Shown here piece by piece: positions 50,484 through 58,867 of a stretch of 64,000 nt of DNA. How positions within the stretch are numbered: the stretch's first letter is position 1; every line of letters begins with the position of its first letter. Below the pieces are notes generated by a model that made no database searches, had not been told where the DNA came from, and saw nothing but the letters and a program-made list of their open reading frames with translations. This DNA is from Cupriavidus phytohabitans (GTDB lineage Bacteria; Pseudomonadota; Gammaproteobacteria; Burkholderiales; Burkholderiaceae). A program made the translations under genes and the position numbers. The stretch lies in contig NZ_AUFE01000012.1 of the NCBI RefSeq assembly GCF_000426345.1, positions 1 to 64,000 on the forward strand. The letters run 5' to 3'.

Positions 50484-50992
50484 GGCGCAGGTGCCTCCCC
50501 AATGATCGTCGCGCCCTGGTCACGCAGCAGCTGCTGCAACGCGCTCAGCTGCTCGGCGTTGGCGCGACAGCTGGTGTAGTTGCCGGCAACGGTGCCGGCG
50601 ACGGCAGAGAGTGCAATTCCCGAGCCGGCCGCATCAGAATCTCCGGCACCCGGACCGAGCACGGTGCCGGCAGCGGCGGCGTCATGCATGCGGACAAAGC
50701 CAACGGGAACAGTGCAAGCGGCATCAGCTTGAGCGGGGACATAGCGCGGGATCTCCTTGATGATGGTGTCGCCCTTGACATAGACGGTCTGCACGCGGTC
50801 GACGTACTCGGTCACCTTGATGACGCCGGCCTCGGTGCTGTCGAGCTGTGCCCGGAAGCTGGCGGTGATCGCTTCGGCGTCGCTGGCGCGCTGCTGCGCT
50901 GCCTTGTAGCGGTCGGTCATCCAAGCGCCCGTGCCGGCGACGCCCAGCACCAGCACGGCGCCGGCGAGAACGAGAGCCAATGTTCGGTTCAT
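50480..50992 (-). CDS. Rz-like inner-membrane spanin (LysB)
   Basis: 170-residue protein with a single N-terminal membrane anchor (LALVLAGAVLVLGVAGTGAW) and a periplasmic helical region (DRYKAAQQRASDAEAITASF). These are the features and position of the P2 LysB/lambda Rz i-spanin. The o-spanin is encoded inside it in another frame. Disrupts the outer membrane in the last step of lysis. Confidence 0.85.
   Translation of the reverse strand: MNRTLALVLAGAVLVLGVAGTGAWMTDRYKAAQQRASDAEAITASFRAQLDSTEAGVIKVTEYVDRVQTVYVKGDTIIKEIPRYVPAQADAACTVPVGFVRMHDAAAAGTVLGPGAGDSDAAGSGIALSAVAGTVAGNYTSCRANAEQLSALQQLLRDQGATIIGEAPAP
50545..50742 (-). CDS. Rz1-like outer-membrane lipoprotein spanin (LysC), embedded
   Basis: 65-residue lipoprotein in a different frame entirely inside the Rz-like gene. 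Signal peptide MSPLKLMPLALFPLALSAC ends in a lipobox with Cys19, and the mature part is Pro-rich (TPPLPAPCSVRVPEIL). That is the usual nature of Rz1/LysC. The embedded arrangement is known from lambda and P2-like phages. Confidence 0.8.
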   Translation of the reverse strand: MSPLKLMPLALFPLALSACMTPPLPAPCSVRVPEILMRPARELHSLPSPAPLPATTPAVAPTPSS

Positions 50993-51795
50993 GCTGGCTC
51001 CTTTTCTTCGGCGTCATAGCGTGCGAAGGCGCGCGCCAGCTTCACGTCGTACAGGTTGTCCCGGTATGCCGGGCCGTTGTAGAGGCTGGCGAACGTCGGC
51101 CATCGGCGCGCCTTGAGCGCCTTGTGCAGCGCTGGGTCGGTCAGGACGAAGCGCAGGAACGCGTCGAGCTGCGTGCTTTCGCTATCGCACATGCACGCCG
51201 AGAACGCCTGCACGCTGGCGTAGCCAAGGCGCTCCCAGTGATAGCCCATCACCTGGAACAATCCCCAGCTGGCGGCGGCCAGCGCGCAGGCTTCATCGAT
51301 CTCGGCGGCGCGGGCGAGCCGCATGTGCTCCGCAGCACCGCCCGCATAGCCGCCGCGCGCGGGCTTGACCAGGTTCGGGAACTGCCGTGCCAGCGCATCG
51401 GCGTCGCGACCGGCCGCGCCCAGCTGCCGGTACATGATGTGCCGCTCGAACAGGATCACCGGGCGCCCATCCGGTAGGAAGCCAGAACCGCGGCTCTCCA
51501 CCTCATTCACCGCCCGCACCGCCGCCAGGGGCACATCCAACCTTGCGGCGGCGCGCTGTAGATCGGCGGCGCTCAGGTGCCGTGGCTGCCGCGTGTCGCG
51601 CTGCAGGGCCTGCAGCGTCTTCGGGCCGGCGATGCCATCGACCACCAGGCCGTAGCGTGCTTGCGCGGCCCGCACGGCGGCGAGCGTCACGGCGTCAAAG
51701 TCACCTGTCAGGTCGAGCCGCGCGCCGCGCTCGCGCAGCAGGCGCTGCAGCTCGCGGACGTCCGCGCCGACTTCACCGGGTCGCAGGATAGTCAT
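50989..51795 (-). CDS. Endolysin: peptidoglycan-binding plus muramidase domain
   Basis: 268 residues. The N-terminal peptidoglycan-binding domain (about 1-65, GEVGADVRELQRLLRERGA) is joined to a C-terminal N-acetylmuramidase (DUF3380) domain (about 75-260). The likely catalytic Glu is in VNEVESRGSGF (98 or 100); ILFERHIMYRQL and WGLFQVMGYHW are typical. No signal peptide, so it depends on the holin. Position corresponds to P2 K. Confidence 0.92.
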   Translation of the reverse strand: MTILRPGEVGADVRELQRLLRERGARLDLTGDFDAVTLAAVRAAQARYGLVVDGIAGPKTLQALQRDTRQPRHLSAADLQRAAARLDVPLAAVRAVNEVESRGSGFLPDGRPVILFERHIMYRQLGAAGRDADALARQFPNLVKPARGGYAGGAAEHMRLARAAEIDEACALAAASWGLFQVMGYHWERLGYASVQAFSACMCDSESTQLDAFLRFVLTDPALHKALKARRWPTFASLYNGPAYRDNLYDVKLARAFARYDAEEKEPA

Positions 51796-52111
51796 CGCAG
51801 GATCTCCGCAGGAATCGGACGAGCCAGGAGCAACCGCCGTCGGTCTCCGTCATGCGGAACAGCTCCACCACATTTCCCCGCACGGCATACACCGCCAGGC
51901 ACAGCACCGTGGTGATGCCGCTCTGGGCGAGCATCGCCCACTCGTAGCGACCGAACAGCACGCCGATGGTGACGGCGCCCGCCAGCACAATCAGCGCGTA
52001 GGCCAGTCGTGCAGCCCAGGGTCGGTGAGCGGCGCCATCGCGCCGGAACAGCAGCAGGCGGATGGCGATCAGCGCGCAAAGCGCCGCCTGAATCATGAAG
52101 AGGATCGTCAC
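51773..52111 (-). CDS. Putative phage holin / lysis membrane protein
   Basis: 112-residue protein with three hydrophobic segments (ILFMIQAALCALIAIRLLLF, LAYALIVLAGAVTIGVLFG, MLAQSGITTVLCLAVYAV) and a basic C-tail. Overlaps the endolysin start by 23 bp. Typical for a holin-family protein next to the endolysin; whether it is the holin or the antiholin is not clear. Confidence 0.8.
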   Translation of the reverse strand: MTILFMIQAALCALIAIRLLLFRRDGAAHRPWAARLAYALIVLAGAVTIGVLFGRYEWAMLAQSGITTVLCLAVYAVRGNVVELFRMTETDGGCSWLVRFLRRSCDDYPATR

Positions 52112-52497
52112 TTGTTGCCTCCTTGTCCGTTGCCCCGGAAGATCCCGACAAGCCAGTCGCCGTTGCCAGCCAGGCGGATCAGAACCATCAGGAGCTTGAC
52201 CATCACCGCCGAGGCCACCAGTGCCCCGACGCCATGGCTTACCTCCGCGTCGGTGGGCAGCGCCTTGGCGATCAGCGCCGCGGCCAGCGGTGCGGCAAGG
52301 CAGCCGGCCACGATGGACAGCACCAGGAAGGCCAGCTTCTTGGCGGTCGACATGTCGTCGGAATTGAGAGCGAACACCGCAGCGCCGGCGAAGGCACCAA
52401 GCACCGTCGCCGCGTCCACGCCTGGCAGCAGGGTGATGGCCCCAACGCCGGTTACGGCAATGGCGGTGGTGGTGCCGGTGGAAATGGGTTCAGCCAT
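52108..52497 (-). CDS. Putative phage holin
   Basis: 129-residue protein with about four hydrophobic segments (AIAVTGVGAITLLPGVDAAT, LGAFAGAAVFAL, LAFLVLSIVAGCLAAPLAAAL, ALVASAVMVKLLMVLI). Same pattern as the phage holin found after gene X in Burkholderia/Ralstonia P2-like phages. Four-base overlap with the following membrane gene. Confidence 0.8.
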   Translation of the reverse strand: MAEPISTGTTTAIAVTGVGAITLLPGVDAATVLGAFAGAAVFALNSDDMSTAKKLAFLVLSIVAGCLAAPLAAALIAKALPTDAEVSHGVGALVASAVMVKLLMVLIRLAGNGDWLVGIFRGNGQGGNK

Positions 52498-52512
52498 GGT
52501 CGAATCCTTGGG

Positions 52513-52716
52513 TCAGTCCCACAGCTGCACGCGCTGAACGGCCGGCTGCGGAGAGGTGTCGGGCAGGTCGATGACCGTACCGTGGGGGAGGACCGGACCG
52601 AGATCGGCCAGGCCGGGATTGGCCGCAAGCACGGCCTCGGTGACGCCGGCGGTGCGCCCGTAGACGCGCTGGCATACCGCGTCGACGGTGTCGCCTTGCA
52701 GGGCTCGCACGCGCAT
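52513..52716 (-). CDS. X: Tail protein gpX
   Basis: 67-residue LysM-like tail protein X (MRVRALQGDTVDAVCQRVYG). Overlaps the stop of L by one base. Confidence 0.93.
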   Translation of the reverse strand: MRVRALQGDTVDAVCQRVYGRTAGVTEAVLAANPGLADLGPVLPHGTVIDLPDTSPQPAVQRVQLWD

Positions 52717-53183
52717 CAGATCAGCTCCACGGTGCTGCGGGTGATGCCGAGCAGGTCGCTGATGGCCCACCGGGCGTCGCGGCGCAGGTCATCCACTGCC
52801 TGCAGTAGCGCCTCCGCGGCCTTGTTGCCGGACGCGGTGGCGTCGTAGTCGCGGTATCGCTCGATCAGCCCGGCGCGCGCCTGGCAGTACAGCGCACGCA
52901 AGTAGCGGTGCAGGTTGGCGGACTTTCCGTCGATCTGCGCGGCCGGTACCGCCTGCAGGGAGGCATGGCCGGCGGCCTGCTGGCCGGCCTTCCAGGCGTC
53001 CAGTTCCGCGTTGACCGACAGTGCCGCCTCGACCAGGGCCGCGCGCAAGCGATCCGGTGTCACAGTGCCGTCCTGGCGCATCGCGGCCAACGCCTGGTCA
53101 ACCTCGATGTCCGGGAAGAAGCCATCGTTGACGATCAGGTTCTGGCCGGCGCTCGCTGGGGCGGTGGCGATGAAAGATGACAT
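52716..53183 (-). CDS. L: Head completion protein gpL
   Basis: 155-residue P2 gpL homologue (IVNDGFFPDIEVDQALAAMR; ALYCQARAGLIERYRDYDAT). Closes the filled capsid for tail joining. A 114-bp gap, with no gene seen, separates it from M. Confidence 0.93.
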   Translation of the reverse strand: MSSFIATAPASAGQNLIVNDGFFPDIEVDQALAAMRQDGTVTPDRLRAALVEAALSVNAELDAWKAGQQAAGHASLQAVPAAQIDGKSANLHRYLRALYCQARAGLIERYRDYDATASGNKAAEALLQAVDDLRRDARWAISDLLGITRSTVELI

Positions 53184-53297
53184 GGGTTCGCTGGTCGTGG
53201 AGGCGGTGGACGGGGCAACCTGCAGGGTTGGCCGGCGCGAGGCCGGTGCGCCCCTCGGATGCCCCGTGCCGCCTGATGCGCGGGGTCACGCTCGGTG

Positions 53298-54020
53298 TCA
53301 GCCGCGGCCGTCGCCCTCCTTGGCGCCGGCCGGTGCTGCGTTCTTGATCTCGCGCTCGAGGCGCTCGATGTCCTTCTTGACGCCGACCTTGTCATGCAGC
53401 TCCAGGGCGCGGCGCAGGTTGCGCAGGGCGAACTCGCGCCGGTCCTGCTGCCGGTCGGGTGCCGTGGTGTCGACCAGGGCAGCGTGCGCGTATCCAATGG
53501 CTTTGTGCAACTTGGCGCGCACCTCGTCGGGCATGTCCTGGTCGTGGACCAGCGCGCCGATCTCGCCCAGGGTGTCGACATCGACCGACTGTCCGGCCTC
53601 CACGGCCTTGATCGTCATGGTGGAGTACTCCTCCGCGATCAGGCAGGCGGTGGTGCGCTGGTACTGGTCGGGCATCACCAGGCCATGCCGGATGGCGTAG
53701 CGCGCCAGTGGGAACGCGCCGGCGAAGTCGCCCACGTCGATGTGCCAGACCATCACCGACATGAAGACCTCGTCTTGCACACCGGTGTCGGCCTCCAGCA
53801 CCCCTTGTACCCAGGCTGCATAGGCGGGCAGCATGGCGCGCTTGGCGTCGGCCTTGCGCTCGATCGACTGGATCTGCTTGAGCTGGCGCTTGTGCTCGGC
53901 CAGCTGCGCCAGCATCAGCTCATGGCCGGAGGCGTGGCGCAGGGGGTTGTCGGCCTCGGCCGAGGCTGCCACCCGCTGGGCGCTCACGCGCAGGAAATGG
54001 TTGCGGGCGGGGCTCGTCAT
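53298..54020 (-). CDS. M: Terminase small/endonuclease subunit gpM
   Basis: 240-residue P2 gpM homologue (SPARNHFLRVSAQRVAASAE; VLEADTGVQDEVFMSVMVWH). Cuts cos with gpP. The start at 54020 overlaps the N stop by four bases. Confidence 0.93.
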   Translation of the reverse strand: MTSPARNHFLRVSAQRVAASAEADNPLRHASGHELMLAQLAEHKRQLKQIQSIERKADAKRAMLPAYAAWVQGVLEADTGVQDEVFMSVMVWHIDVGDFAGAFPLARYAIRHGLVMPDQYQRTTACLIAEEYSTMTIKAVEAGQSVDVDTLGEIGALVHDQDMPDEVRAKLHKAIGYAHAALVDTTAPDRQQDRREFALRNLRRALELHDKVGVKKDIERLEREIKNAAPAGAKEGDGRG

Positions 54021-55042
54021 GCCTGTGCCACCTCGATGTTCTCGGCCATCGCGGCGCAAGCCAGGTCCTCGACCACGTATGCGTCGTTGTTGGACTCGTA
54101 GTTCTCGATGCGGTCGCGCTTGGCGTTGTCGACGATCGTGCGGCGGCGCGAGCCTTCCTGGTAGTAGATCGACAGGTTGTCCAGGCGCGTGACCAGCAGC
54201 GCATCGGGCGGGAAGTAGGGCACCCGCACCGCAGGCAGGTTGCCGATGCGCTTCTGGCTCATGATGATGTCCGCTGCCAGCTTCTGCGTCGGGTCGCGGT
54301 CCTTGTTCAGCAACGGGAAATACTTGTCGGCCAGCAGCTGGCGACCGCACACCACCACCAGGTCGGGATCCTCGGCATACCACGGCGCCACCAGGTGGCT
54401 GCACATGTCGAACACCAGGGCGTCGAGGCTGGCATAGTCGCGTGCAGCATCGGTGTCCGGGCCGCCCACGACAATCTTGCCGACGGCCTTGCCTTCCTTG
54501 ATCACGCGCTCGGGCGCTTCCTCGCGCAGATGCTGCAGCCAGCCCTTGTTGACGTCCTGCAACATCGGATTGGTCGCGCGGTTGGACGTGGCGGCGCGGC
54601 TGACGCCGTTGAAGCCGATCATGATCCGGTCCAGCGCCTGGCGCCGCAGGATGGCGTCGCGGATCCGTGTCTGGAAGTCGGGGAACTTGGCCCATGCATC
54701 CAGCATGCGATAGGTGATGTGGGTGTCCGAGTTGGTCTGCTCGCAGCGGTAGCGGCGGTCATCCAGCGATGCGATATCGCTGGTCTGCCGGTCCTGTGCC
54801 GCGGTGTCGGTGGTGCTGGCCACCGGGCCGGACACGCCGAGACCGATCTTCTCGCCTTCCTGCTCGGTGACACCGTAGACGTTGATCCGACCGAGGAACT
54901 CGCTGGATTCCTGCACCTTGGTTTCCAGCTTTTGCTGGACGCTGGGCTGCACGCTGAACTTGCGGTCCACGCGCTCGACGCCGTTGATCTCGGCGACTTT
55001 GGCTTCGTATGCCGCGTACAGGCGGCGGGTATCGTTGCGCAT
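54017..55042 (-). CDS. N: Major capsid protein gpN
   Basis: 341-residue P2 gpN homologue (MRNDTRRLYAAYEAKVAEIN; a GFNG segment, IMIGFNGVSRA, is conserved in the family). Forms the icosahedral head, with the N-terminus processed by gpO. Confidence 0.95.
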   Translation of the reverse strand: MRNDTRRLYAAYEAKVAEINGVERVDRKFSVQPSVQQKLETKVQESSEFLGRINVYGVTEQEGEKIGLGVSGPVASTTDTAAQDRQTSDIASLDDRRYRCEQTNSDTHITYRMLDAWAKFPDFQTRIRDAILRRQALDRIMIGFNGVSRAATSNRATNPMLQDVNKGWLQHLREEAPERVIKEGKAVGKIVVGGPDTDAARDYASLDALVFDMCSHLVAPWYAEDPDLVVVCGRQLLADKYFPLLNKDRDPTQKLAADIIMSQKRIGNLPAVRVPYFPPDALLVTRLDNLSIYYQEGSRRRTIVDNAKRDRIENYESNNDAYVVEDLACAAMAENIEVAQA

Positions 55043-55089
55043 TGAGTTGGCTCCGGGATGGGTGGTGTTGTCGCTGTCCGGCGGCCGGC

Positions 55090-55923
55090 TCAGCAGTCGG
55101 TTTCGATGACGGTGCCGTCGCCACCGGTGGCGGGCGGGCGGCGGGTGAAGTCTTCCTTCTTCTCCAGCGCGCCCCTGAGCGTGCTGAATTCTTCCTTGCC
55201 CTTGGCCTGATCAGCCTGCAGGGCATCCAGCCGCTTCGTCACGCCATTCATGGCCTTGGTGAAGGTTTCGCCCAGCGTCTGCACTTCCTTGGCAACGGTC
55301 TGTACGGCTTCCTGCGTGTCGGCATGGCGGGCATCGTTCCCGGCTTCCGACTTGTCCTGGCGCGCGAACAGTTTCTTGATGCTCGCCGCAAAGCCGGCGG
55401 CGGGCACGGAGACGGCGGTCTCGGCGGTGAAGTCCAGTTCGACGGCGACAGCTTCGGAGAAGAGGTTGTTCGGATCCTGCTTGCGCTCGGCCAGGGGGTT
55501 GGCCTTCGCCTTGGCGCTGAATTGCAGCATCTCGCAGCCCAGGCTTGCCGGGTTGTCGGTAACAGCCAGGCCGACCAGATACGCTTCACCGGAGTCGGCG
55601 AAATCGGGATTCACTTCCATCGAGCAGAAGACCTTCTGCCGCGCTTTGTTGAAGGCGATCAGTTCGGCCGTCGGGTCGAGTTGCGCATACAGGCGCATCT
55701 TGCCGCCTTCCTCTGCGGTCTTGAGCGCCAGCACGTCGCCATATGCTTTGAACGGGCCATCGGGCACGATGCCGCGGATGTGTTCCAGGTTGATGCGTGC
55801 CCCGTAGGTGTTGGGGTCATAGCTGGCCGCCATCTGCACCAGCATCTCGCGGTCGATCACGCGGCCGTCGCTGGTCGCGCCTTCGGTGGCAATGCGGAAA
55901 AACTTCGGATTCTTGCCGGCCAT
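55090..55923 (-). CDS. O: Capsid scaffolding protease gpO
   Basis: 277-residue scaffold and maturation protease. The N-terminal serine-protease domain has RINLEHIRGI (His) and KVFCSMEVNP (Ser); the C-terminal half is a charged scaffolding helix (VAKEVQTLGETFTKAMNGVT). The ATG at 55923 with GAGG upstream is chosen over a frame that enters the promoter. First gene of the O operon. Confidence 0.94.
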   Translation of the reverse strand: MAGKNPKFFRIATEGATSDGRVIDREMLVQMAASYDPNTYGARINLEHIRGIVPDGPFKAYGDVLALKTAEEGGKMRLYAQLDPTAELIAFNKARQKVFCSMEVNPDFADSGEAYLVGLAVTDNPASLGCEMLQFSAKAKANPLAERKQDPNNLFSEAVAVELDFTAETAVSVPAAGFAASIKKLFARQDKSEAGNDARHADTQEAVQTVAKEVQTLGETFTKAMNGVTKRLDALQADQAKGKEEFSTLRGALEKKEDFTRRPPATGGDGTVIETDC

Positions 55924-55992
55924 GGGTTCCTCATTGGTGGTTCGGTCGTGCTGCCATCTTGGGCGGCGTGCCGCGCGCGGGCAACGCTGGGC

Positions 55993-56017
55993 TGTTGTGG
56001 GCATCCCTGGCACAACA
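55993..56017. promoter_or_regulatory. Divergent late promoter activator site PO/PP
   Basis: Perfect dyad TGTTGTG-N11-CACAACA in the gap between divergent O and P. It is the best copy of the late-site motif and can serve both operons, as in P2. Confidence 0.82.
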
Positions 56018-56060
56018 TGGGCGACGTGGCACGCGCGCGCGCGACCGGTAGCGTTGCGGC

Positions 56061-57842
56061 ATGACTACGCTTCCCCCGCTTTCCCTGCACTCGTTCGACC
56101 CTGAAATGGAACCGCGGCGCATCGCGCGCACGCTCTATTGGCAGGGCTATCGCGTCGCGCGTATCGCCGAAATGCTGGGCGTCAAGCCGGTGACCTTGCA
56201 CAGCTGGAAGCGCCGCGAGGGATGGGACAAGGTGGATGCCGTGGAACGCATCGGCACCAGCATCGAGGTACGCATGGCGCAGCTGGTGGCGAAGGAGATC
56301 AAGGAGGGCAAGGACTACAAGGAGATCGATTTGCTGGGCCGGCAGATCGAGCGCCTGGCGCGCGTGCGCCGCTACGAGGACAGCGGGAACGAGGCAGATC
56401 TCAACCCGAAGGTGGCGAACCGGAACAAGGGGCCGCGCAAGAAGCCCGAGCGCAATGCGATCAGTGATGAAGAGCAGGAGCAACTGGTCGACGCCTTCTT
56501 GGATTCGATGTTCGCCTATCAGCGCGTCTGGTATGAGGCCGGCCTGGTCGAGCGTATCCGCAACATCCTGAAGAGCCGGCAGATCGGCGCCACCTGGTTC
56601 TTTGCCCGCGAAGCGTTCATCGACGCGCTGACCACCGGCCGCAACCAGATCTTCCTGTCAGCCAGCAAGGCGCAGGCCCACGTTTTCAAGCACTACATCA
56701 TCCAGTTCGCCAAGGACGCCGCCGGGGTCGAGCTGAAGGGTGATCCGATCGTGCTGCCCAACGGCGCCACGCTGTACTTCCTCGGCACCAACGCGCGTAC
56801 GGCACAGAGCTACCACGGCAACCTTTATCTGGACGAGTACTTCTGGATCCAGCGCTTCCAGGAGCTTCGCAAGGTGGCCTCCGGCATGGCCATCCATGCG
56901 AAGTGGCGGCAGACGTATTTCTCAACGCCATCGAGCCTTGCGCATGAGGCATACCCGTTCTGGTCCGGCGCGCTGTTCAACCGCGGCCGGAGGAAGGACC
57001 AACATGTGCAGGTTGACGTCAGCCACGCCAATCTGCTCGCGGGTCGGCATTGCGCCGATGGCCAGTGGCGCCAGATCGTGACCGTCGAGGACGCCGTGCA
57101 CGGTGGCTGCAACCTATTCGACCTGGAGCAGCTGCGCCGCGAGTACAGCGACGCGGACTTCGAGAACCTGCTGATGTGCGGCTTCATTGACGACACCGCA
57201 TCGGTGTTCCCGCTGTCGATGCTGATGCGGTGCATGGTGGACAGCTGGGAGGTGTGGGATGACTTCCGGCACTGGTCGCCGCGGCCACTCGGCAACCGCG
57301 AAGTGTGGGTCGGCTACGACCCTAACGGCGGGGGCGGGGACAGCGCGGCGCTGGTCGTCGTCGCGCCGCCGCTGGTGGCCGGCGGTAAGTTCCGGGTGTT
57401 GGAGAAACACCAGTTCCGCGGCATCGACTATGAAGAGCAGGGCGCCGCCATCCTCAAGGTCTGCGATCGCTACAACGTGACCTATATCGGCATCGACCGC
57501 ACCGGCGTGGGTGATGCCGTCTACAAGGTGGTGCTCAAGGCGCGCCCCGACGCGCAGGGCTTTACCTACTCGGTCGACGTAAAGACCAGCCTAGTGCTCA
57601 AGGCCACTGACGTGATCAGCAAGGGCAGGCTGGAGTTCGATGCTGGCTGGACGGACTTTGCCGCGTCGTTTATGTCGATCCGCAAGACCACCACCGCCGC
57701 GGGCGGCCGCGTGACATACCAGGCCGGCCGCTCGGAAGAAACCAGCCACGCCGATCTGGCCTGGGCGTGCATGCACGCGCTGGCCCATGAGCCGATCGAG
57801 GGCGTGACCACCACCAACACCAGCATTCTGGAGTTCTCATGA
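56061..57842 (+). CDS. P: Terminase large (ATPase) subunit gpP
   Basis: 593-residue packaging ATPase/nuclease. An N-terminal helix-turn-helix (YRVARIAEMLGVKPVTLHSW) precedes the Walker-like LKSRQIGATWFF and LDEYFWIQRF, and the nuclease part starts at GYDPNGGGGDSAALVVV. First gene of the P-Q operon on the plus strand, opposite to the other late genes as in P2. Confidence 0.95.
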   Translation: MTTLPPLSLHSFDPEMEPRRIARTLYWQGYRVARIAEMLGVKPVTLHSWKRREGWDKVDAVERIGTSIEVRMAQLVAKEIKEGKDYKEIDLLGRQIERLARVRRYEDSGNEADLNPKVANRNKGPRKKPERNAISDEEQEQLVDAFLDSMFAYQRVWYEAGLVERIRNILKSRQIGATWFFAREAFIDALTTGRNQIFLSASKAQAHVFKHYIIQFAKDAAGVELKGDPIVLPNGATLYFLGTNARTAQSYHGNLYLDEYFWIQRFQELRKVASGMAIHAKWRQTYFSTPSSLAHEAYPFWSGALFNRGRRKDQHVQVDVSHANLLAGRHCADGQWRQIVTVEDAVHGGCNLFDLEQLRREYSDADFENLLMCGFIDDTASVFPLSMLMRCMVDSWEVWDDFRHWSPRPLGNREVWVGYDPNGGGGDSAALVVVAPPLVAGGKFRVLEKHQFRGIDYEEQGAAILKVCDRYNVTYIGIDRTGVGDAVYKVVLKARPDAQGFTYSVDVKTSLVLKATDVISKGRLEFDAGWTDFAASFMSIRKTTTAAGGRVTYQAGRSEETSHADLAWACMHALAHEPIEGVTTTNTSILEFS

Positions 57843-58867
57843 CCCGCAAGAAATACCGCGGCGCGTCTAATGGCGCCGCCGCTGTGACGGCCGAACCGGC
57901 GCGCACCGCCTCTGTGGAGGCGTTCAGCTTCGGCGATCCGGTGGCAGTCCTGGACCGCCGCGAGCTGCTCGATTACGTGGAATGCATGCGCGTCCGCGAC
58001 TGGTACGAGCCGCCGCTGCCGTGGGATGGCCTGGCGCGCAGTTTCCGTGCCGCCGTGCACAACAGCTCGCCGATCTACGTGAAGCGCAACATCCTGGTCT
58101 CCACCTTCATCCCGCACAAACTCTTATCGCGCTCGGCGTTCGCACGCTGGGTGCAGGATTTCCTGGTGTTCGGCAACGGCTATCTGGAACGGCGTGACAA
58201 CGTGCTGGGCCAGCCCGTCGGACTGGAACCGGCCATGGCCAAGTACGTGCGCCGCGGCGTGGATCTGGAGACCTACCACTTCGTGCAGAACTGGCAGGAC
58301 AAGCACACCTTCAAGGGCGGTAGCATCTTTCACTTGCTGGAGCCGGACATCAACCAGGAGGTGTACGGCCTGCCGGAGTACCTGTCAGCACTCAATGCCA
58401 CCTGGCTCAACGAGTCTGCGACGCTTTTCCGCCGACGCTACTACAAGAACGGCAGCCACGCTGGCTTCATCCTGTACATGACCGATGCCGCGCAGAAGCA
58501 GGAGGACGTAGACACCCTGCGCAAGGCGCTCAAGGAGTCCAAAGGGCCAGGCAATTTCCGCAATCTGTTCATGTACGCGCCAGGTGGGAAGAAGGATGGC
58601 ATTCAGCTGCTGCCGGTGTCGGAGGTGGCCGCCAAGGATGAGTTCTGGAACATCAAGAATGTGACCCGCGACGACCAGTTAGCCGCGCACCGCGTGCCAC
58701 CGCAGTTGATTGGGATCATCCCGAACAACACGGGCGGATTTGGTGACGCTGAGAAAGCGGCAATGGTTTTCGCCCGGAATGAGGTCAAGCCGCTGCAAGA
58801 TCGGTTGATGGAAGTGAATGATTGGATAGGGCGGGAAATCGTGCGCTTCGAAGACTATCAGCTCTAA
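57839..58867 (+). CDS. Q: Portal protein gpQ
   Basis: 342-residue portal (PBSX family) forming the dodecameric DNA gate at one capsid vertex ([40 protein letters not shown]). Four-base overlap with P. Its stop overlaps the stop of the convergent SEC-C gene by three bases. Confidence 0.95.
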   Translation: MTRKKYRGASNGAAAVTAEPARTASVEAFSFGDPVAVLDRRELLDYVECMRVRDWYEPPLPWDGLARSFRAAVHNSSPIYVKRNILVSTFIPHKLLSRSAFARWVQDFLVFGNGYLERRDNVLGQPVGLEPAMAKYVRRGVDLETYHFVQNWQDKHTFKGGSIFHLLEPDINQEVYGLPEYLSALNATWLNESATLFRRRYYKNGSHAGFILYMTDAAQKQEDVDTLRKALKESKGPGNFRNLFMYAPGGKKDGIQLLPVSEVAAKDEFWNIKNVTRDDQLAAHRVPPQLIGIIPNNTGGFGDAEKAAMVFARNEVKPLQDRLMEVNDWIGREIVRFEDYQL

